Shown here: in pieces, positions 6,037 to 9,588 of the stretch
Layout: each line of letters opens with the position of its first letter
Position numbering within the stretch: the first letter of the stretch is position 1
Source of the DNA: Fimbriiglobus sp.
Lineage (GTDB): Bacteria; Planctomycetota; Planctomycetia; Gemmatales; Gemmataceae
DNA: 9,588 nucleotides
Assembly: GCA_025352585.1 (NCBI GenBank)
Contig: JANXTD010000535.1
Location: forward strand, 1 to 9,588
Direction: 5' to 3'
Made by a program: the position numbers and the translations under genes
The notes under the pieces: generated by a model
The model's database searches: none
Seen by the model: only the letters and a program-made list of their open reading frames with translations
What the model was told of the DNA's origin: nothing

Positions 6037-6924
6037 ATGAGCCACACCCAACACCGCCTCGACCGGGACCGCGACCGCCGCCGGGACCGCGACCGGCGTG
6101 ACGCCGAACGCCGCGGCTGCTGCGGCACGTCGATGGCCGTCAAGCGGGTCGGCTGGACGCTGGCCGCGTGCGGGGCGATCGCCCTGGTCGTGTCGCTGAC
6201 GACCAACACCGGCCCGAAGCGCCCGCCGCCGCCGGAGCACCTCGGCGGCCTCAGCCCGAAGCGCGTCACCGAGCACGTCGCCGACAACGCGATTGTCGGG
6301 GCGGCGCTCGCGGCCGAGCGCGCCGCCGCGGCGCGCGACGGCGTGACGGCCGGCCGCCGCGTGCCGGTGAGCCACACCCCGGCGGCGCGCGTCGAGAGCC
6401 AGTCGATCCGGCTGACGGGCGTGCGCAGCCGCGACGCTCACCTCACCGTGGACGCCGCCAAGGCCGACGCCGTGGGGCAGGCCCGCGACCAGATCGCCAC
6501 GCAACTCGCCCGGCTCGACCCGCCGGTGACCCGCGTGCCGAGCGTCGAGACGGTCCGCGACAGTTACGTGAAGCTGGGCGAGGCGCGCACGGTGCAGCCG
6601 GACGAGGGCTTGAAGGCCGAGTGGGTCAAGGCGAAGCTCGAGCCGGGCCGCGTCTGGGTCGAGGTCGACGCCGAGGTGACGCCGAAGCAGGTGCAGCAAC
6701 TCCGCGGCGAGGAGCGCACCGTCGCCGTCGCCAAGGTGGTCGGCGCGACCGTGCTGGTGCTGGTCGGCCTGGCCGGCTTCTTCCGCCTCGACGCGCTGAC
6801 GAAGGGCCACGTCTCGCCGGCGCTCGGCGTCGGCGTCGTGGCGCTGGGTGCGGCCGGCGTTGGGGTGGCCACCTATGCGGTGGCCACGTACTTCGCCCGC
6901 GCGGGGTGGACCGTTTTCGGCTAA
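6037..6924 (+). CDS. Membrane protein of unknown function between kinase and sigma factor
   Basis: A 295-residue protein I cannot assign to a named family. It starts with a hydrophilic Arg/Asp-rich stretch (8-26, DRDR/RDRD repeats) and a Cys pair (28-29). A first membrane helix follows at about 38-55, then a soluble region (about 56-228), a second helix (230-249), a short loop with RLDALTKGH (250-258) and a third helix (262-286). With the basic N-terminus inside, the soluble region would lie outside the cytoplasm. That region holds an Ala-rich helix (82-100) and an alpha/beta-looking segment (133-212) ending in VWVEVDAEVTP. The ATG at 6037 has GGAG (6025-6028) 8 nt upstream. Only 31 nt separate it from the kinase and 35 nt from the sigma gene, so co-transcription is likely. 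It could be a sensor, a kinase substrate or a sigma antagonist; there is no recognisable zinc anti-sigma motif. Confidence 0.8.
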   Translation: MSHTQHRLDRDRDRRRDRDRRDAERRGCCGTSMAVKRVGWTLAACGAIALVVSLTTNTGPKRPPPPEHLGGLSPKRVTEHVADNAIVGAALAAERAAAARDGVTAGRRVPVSHTPAARVESQSIRLTGVRSRDAHLTVDAAKADAVGQARDQIATQLARLDPPVTRVPSVETVRDSYVKLGEARTVQPDEGLKAEWVKAKLEPGRVWVEVDAEVTPKQVQQLRGEERTVAVAKVVGATVLVLVGLAGFFRLDALTKGHVSPALGVGVVALGAAGVGVATYAVATYFARAGWTVFG

Positions 6925-6959
6925 ACTACTCGGCACAGGTTCCTCACGGGGTCGTGCCG

Positions 6960-7604
6960 ATGGTCAACGAGGTCGAGCGGCTGCTGGTCCAGGCGATCAA
7001 GGCCGGCGGGCCGTCCGGCGAAGTCGCCTACAAGCAACTCGTGGACGACTACGAAGGCCGCCTGCGCGCCTACGCCCGCCGCCGGCTGCACGACCCCGCT
7101 ACCGTCGATGACGTGGTGCAAGAAGTCTTCATCGGCTTCTTGCGCGGCCTGCGCAACTACGACGACGCGAAGTCGCTGCAAACCTGGCTCTTCTCGATCG
7201 CCGCGTACAAGGTCACCGACCAACTGCGCCGCATGGGCCGCCGGCTGGCGCACACCGGCAGCGACCTCGACGACGAGCAACTCGACCGCGAGGCCGACGC
7301 CCGGCAGCGCGCCGCGTCGAGCATCGCCCGCTCGCAGGAGCAGATCGAGTTGGAGTCGAACGCCATCCGGGATGCGCTGCGCGAGGTCATCGCCGACTTC
7401 CGCAAGTCGCGCAAGTACACCCGCGTGCTGGTGCTCGAACTGCTGTTCGTCAAGGGGATGCCGAACTGGGAAGTCGCCAAGCTGCTCAAGCTCAGTGAGC
7501 AGGACGTGGCGAACTACCGCTTCGCGGCGGTGCGGAAGTTGGCCGCGGCGATGAAGGCCGCCGGCCTGCCGACCGACGTGTTCCCCGAGCTGCAAGACGC
7601 CTAG
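6960..7604 (+). CDS. RNA polymerase sigma factor, ECF-like sigma-70 family
   Basis: A 214-residue sigma factor. Region 2 (about 25-92) shows the core-binding and -10-recognition pattern TVDDVVQEVFIGFL (48-61) and LQTWLFSIAAYKVTDQLRR (73-91). Region 4 (about 150-198) carries the helix-turn-helix NWEVAKLLKLSEQDVANYRFAAVRKL-type segment (169-194). There is no region 1.1 or 3. The acidic and Gln/Ser-rich linker between them (about 93-148) is long for an ECF factor. It is the last gene of the kinase cluster and so likely controlled with or by the kinase; T48, next to the core-binding helix, is a candidate phosphosite by analogy with kinase-controlled ECF factors. A weak CGGGG (6946-6950) precedes the ATG at 6960. 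The assigned ECF group and the target promoters cannot be told. Confidence 0.9.
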   Translation: MVNEVERLLVQAIKAGGPSGEVAYKQLVDDYEGRLRAYARRRLHDPATVDDVVQEVFIGFLRGLRNYDDAKSLQTWLFSIAAYKVTDQLRRMGRRLAHTGSDLDDEQLDREADARQRAASSIARSQEQIELESNAIRDALREVIADFRKSRKYTRVLVLELLFVKGMPNWEVAKLLKLSEQDVANYRFAAVRKLAAAMKAAGLPTDVFPELQDA

Positions 7605-7642
7605 GCGAGCCAGAAGCGTCGGGCTGACGAGCCCCCCTCGCC
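7604..7642. terminator. Possible bidirectional terminator between convergent genes
   Basis: Two nested stems can form in the 39-nt gap: GGCGAG (7604-7609) with CTCGCC (7637-7642), and GGGCT (7621-7625) with AGCCC (7630-7634) around the loop GACG. No T-tract is present. The left half (7617-7631) also resembles the 15-nt block of the inverted repeat at 209-223, with two mismatches. Confidence 0.4.
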
Positions 7643-7643
7643 G

Positions 7644-8519
7644 TCACGGCTTTTGCAGCAGGTTCGGTGGCGCGAGCAGGCGGACTAACTCCAACGCCAC
7701 GTCGCCGTTGGAGACGGTCCCGTACTCGAAGAAGCACCACGACAGTAGGCTGAACCGGCCGGCGCTCACCTCCAGGCCGTTGCGGTCGCCGTGGATCAGC
7801 ACCAGACTGGTAATCTCCGACCAGGCGAGCGTCTTGCCCTTCCAGCCGAGTCCCTGCCGGTTCAAGGTGAGGCTGCCGAACTTGACCGCCTCGCCCGCTG
7901 CGATCCGCTCCAGGTGCTCCGGGACCAGGTTGGCCAAGGACCGCTCGAAGGCAACCTTGAACAGCCTGGCCTCGCCTTTGACCTTGGCCGACAGGTCGAT
8001 CCAGCGGCCGTCGCGTGACACGAGGCGCGGCATGCCGTTCGCGCGGACAAGCCGCGGCTCCAACGCCTTGAGTTCGTCCCAGCGGAGGACGGTGTAGAGG
8101 CCCGGCCGCGCGTGGACGAGGGCCTCGTCGTAAATGAGGTACCCGTCCCCGGCGTCCGCCGCCCCGCCGCCGCCGTTCCGCAACCGCGCCCACGACGCCA
8201 GGCAGATCACCCCGAGCAGTCCGAAGCCGGCCGCGATCAGTTGCCAGGCGTCCGGGTGGACGCCCAGCACGTCGGCCTGGAGGTAGTACAGCGTGGCGCA
8301 CACGGCGGTCACGCCCAGAATCAAAGCCGTCGTGGTCAGCGTGAGGACGCGGTTGAACCGCGCCCCGGTGACCGCCGCCAGCCAATTCGGCGTGTGGACC
8401 GAGAGCGGCCGGCCGAGCGCCTTGACGGTCGGCGGGAACTTGCCGAACCGCGCCTTGAAGTCGGCGAGCGCCGCCTTGCGCGCCGACCCCTTCCCGTTAC
8501 CCCGTTCGTCCGCCGCCAT
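7644..8519 (-). CDS. Membrane protein with PH-like (DUF6585-like) C-terminal region
   Basis: A 291-residue protein. The first 55 residues are basic and hydrophilic. Two membrane helices follow (about 59-80 and 90-110), separated by a short loop, then a Gly-rich turn (116-119) and a soluble domain to the end. That domain shows a two-fold pattern of short strands with GYLIYDEALVH plus RWDEL (126-150) and LTLNRQGLGW plus LAWSEI (217-236), followed by a closing segment VSNGDVALELVRLL (269-282). This resembles the DUF6585/bacterial PH-like arrangement, from memory of the family and not searched. Function is unknown. The ATG at 8519 has AGGGG about 9 nt upstream. The gene lies 33 nt downstream of the transglutaminase-like gene on the same strand, so the two are probably co-transcribed. 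Confidence 0.8.
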   Translation of the reverse strand: MAADERGNGKGSARKAALADFKARFGKFPPTVKALGRPLSVHTPNWLAAVTGARFNRVLTLTTTALILGVTAVCATLYYLQADVLGVHPDAWQLIAAGFGLLGVICLASWARLRNGGGGAADAGDGYLIYDEALVHARPGLYTVLRWDELKALEPRLVRANGMPRLVSRDGRWIDLSAKVKGEARLFKVAFERSLANLVPEHLERIAAGEAVKFGSLTLNRQGLGWKGKTLAWSEITSLVLIHGDRNGLEVSAGRFSLLSWCFFEYGTVSNGDVALELVRLLAPPNLLQKP

Positions 8520-8552
8520 CCGCCGCCCCTTTCACGACCATCGCCCCGGAAG

Positions 8553-9588
8553 TCACTTCGTCGCCGTCACGGCGGTCACCTTCGGGCCGCTGCCGAGTAG
8601 GCCCAGCACCGGCAGCAGCGGCACCAGCGACTTCTCTTCGTGCCAGCTCGCGTCGGTGATCTTGAGGTGGCCGGGGCCGACACTGCCACGCCCCAGCGTC
8701 GCGTCGAGGGCCAGCCAGTGGCCGTCGGCGAAGACTTCCAGCCACATGTGGTACGCCAGCGTCGCCTTGCCGTCGCGGCCAGGGGCGTACACGAGGCCCA
8801 ACGCCGTGCGCGACGGCACCCCCACCGCCCGGCACATGCCGGCGGCGAGCATCGCGAACTCGGTGCAGTCGCCGGTGAGGGCTTTGGCCGTCGCCTGGCA
8901 GGTCGCCATCGCCTGCGAATACTCCGACGCCTTCATGTTGCGATTCACCCACAGCTCGACGGCCTTGGCTCGGTCCCAGGCCGTCGCGGTGGCCGGAAGG
9001 TTGGCCGTCGCCTGCTTCGCCAGAGCCTTCACGGCGTCGTTGTCCCAGTCGATGAAGAACGAGTCGGAGAGGTACTCGGCACCGGGGTTGGCCGCCGCCG
9101 CCGGGCCGTTGGCGAGCCGCGCCGCCTCAGGGCTACGCACCGCCTTGACCGTCCAGGCGAGGCCCACGCTCGACTGCCGGGCGTCGGTGGTGAACGCTTT
9201 TGCGGCGTCGGTGCCCTCCTTCAGGGTAAACGTGTACGTCACGCTGCTCAGGTCGTGGACGTTCGCGATGGCCTGCGGCAGCGCGACCGACTGCGTCTCG
9301 TTCAACTCCGGCAGCTTCGCCGGCACCTTGATCGCGAACTCGCGGGTCGTGCGCATCACGCTAATGTTGCCGCCGAGCGTCGGGTCGTCGGCGTCCATGC
9401 GCAGGGTCTCGAAGCTCTTGGCGTCCACCCAGATCGTCGCCGGCGGCACGCGGAAGCCCTCGACCGGCTCCATCGCCAGGTCCAGCCGTAGCGCGGCGAC
9501 GGCGGGCAGGTTGTCGTAGACCGCCAGGTCCTCGAAACCCTTGGCGGTGACGGTGAACTTCACGACGCGGTTGACGCGGCCCTCCCAC
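8553..9588 (-). CDS. Transglutaminase-like protein, C-terminal part (5' end beyond window)
   Basis: The last 344 residues of a larger protein; the frame is open to the right edge (WEGRVNRVVKFTV at the start of the visible part) and no convincing start is seen. A GTG at 9563 opens a frame but is not credible as the start. The visible N-terminal half (to about 165) is beta-rich with no assigned domain. The transglutaminase/protease-like core has the catalytic Cys in GDCTEF (codon at 8865-8867), the His in LAYHMWLEV (8748-8750) and the Asp in LALDATLG (8703-8705), in the normal order, so the triad is complete. Family members act as cysteine peptidases or amidases, often in the envelope or periplasm. 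A signal peptide, if any, lies outside the window. The product and substrate cannot be narrowed further. It is followed on the same strand by the PH-like membrane protein. Confidence 0.85.
   Translation of the reverse strand, partial: WEGRVNRVVKFTVTAKGFEDLAVYDNLPAVAALRLDLAMEPVEGFRVPPATIWVDAKSFETLRMDADDPTLGGNISVMRTTREFAIKVPAKLPELNETQSVALPQAIANVHDLSSVTYTFTLKEGTDAAKAFTTDARQSSVGLAWTVKAVRSPEAARLANGPAAAANPGAEYLSDSFFIDWDNDAVKALAKQATANLPATATAWDRAKAVELWVNRNMKASEYSQAMATCQATAKALTGDCTEFAMLAAGMCRAVGVPSRTALGLVYAPGRDGKATLAYHMWLEVFADGHWLALDATLGRGSVGPGHLKITDASWHEEKSLVPLLPVLGLLGSGPKVTAVTATK

Noticed and set aside
4632..6377. A 581-residue open frame antisense to the kinase
   Set aside because: Its composition is Arg/Gly/His-rich without any domain, as expected from the mirror of GC-rich coding DNA, and the sense strand encodes a complete kinase.
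6168..6959. An N-terminal extension of 264 residues on the sigma factor
   Set aside because: The extension is the out-of-frame reading of the upstream membrane-protein gene and is Arg/Gly-rich. The sigma domains begin after the ATG at 6960.
7621..7634. A strong intrinsic terminator after the sigma gene
   Set aside because: The inner stem is only 5 bp and no T-tract follows on either strand, so it is listed only as a low-confidence terminator.
8293..9519. A 408-residue plus-strand open frame over the transglutaminase-like gene
   Set aside because: The minus strand encodes an intact Cys-His-Asp catalytic core here, and the plus-strand product shows no domain.

Overview
The window is GC-rich (clearly above 60% by eye) and carries eight protein-coding genes, the last one cut by the right edge. 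Three things together suggest a planctomycete of the Gemmataceae type: a membrane Ser/Thr kinase followed by an ECF-like sigma factor, secreted proteins of families common in that group, and short palindromic repeats between genes. This assignment is inference; the window holds no rRNA or other marker gene. I found no tRNA, rRNA, CRISPR array, transposase or phage gene.

Layout. 1-318: no gene, but an imperfect inverted repeat of two arms of about 130 nt, with a plausible outward-facing promoter in each arm. 319-1509 (+): exported purple-acid-phosphatase-like metallophosphoesterase. 1510-1637: nested perfect hairpins between convergent genes. 1638-2753 (-): PLP-dependent D-threonine aldolase/D-serine dehydratase-like enzyme. 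2849-3886 (-): exported HEXXH putative metalloprotease with a Pro-rich tail, upstream of and co-directional with the PLP enzyme. 3887-4361: 475-nt divergent intergenic region with an 18-bp inverted repeat of the 'GCAGAGACGC' type and smaller repeats. 4362-7604 (+): a three-gene cluster, Ser/Thr kinase with a polytopic C-terminus, then a three-helix membrane protein of unknown function, then a sigma-70 family factor, with gaps of only 31 and 35 nt. 7644-8519 (-): membrane protein with a PH-like (DUF6585-like) C-terminal region. 8553-9588 (-): C-terminal part of a transglutaminase-like protein, 33 nt upstream of the previous gene.

How the genes may work together. The most interesting unit is 4362-7604. 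Spacing and order suggest one transcript encoding a membrane kinase, a membrane protein exposed outside the cytoplasm and a sigma factor, which could form a signalling route from envelope to transcription by phosphorylation. Association of ECF sigma factors with Ser/Thr kinases in planctomycetes is known in general; the middle protein and its role here are unexplained. The remaining genes look like envelope or secreted functions (phosphatase, protease, transglutaminase) and a small-molecule PLP enzyme, with no clear shared pathway.
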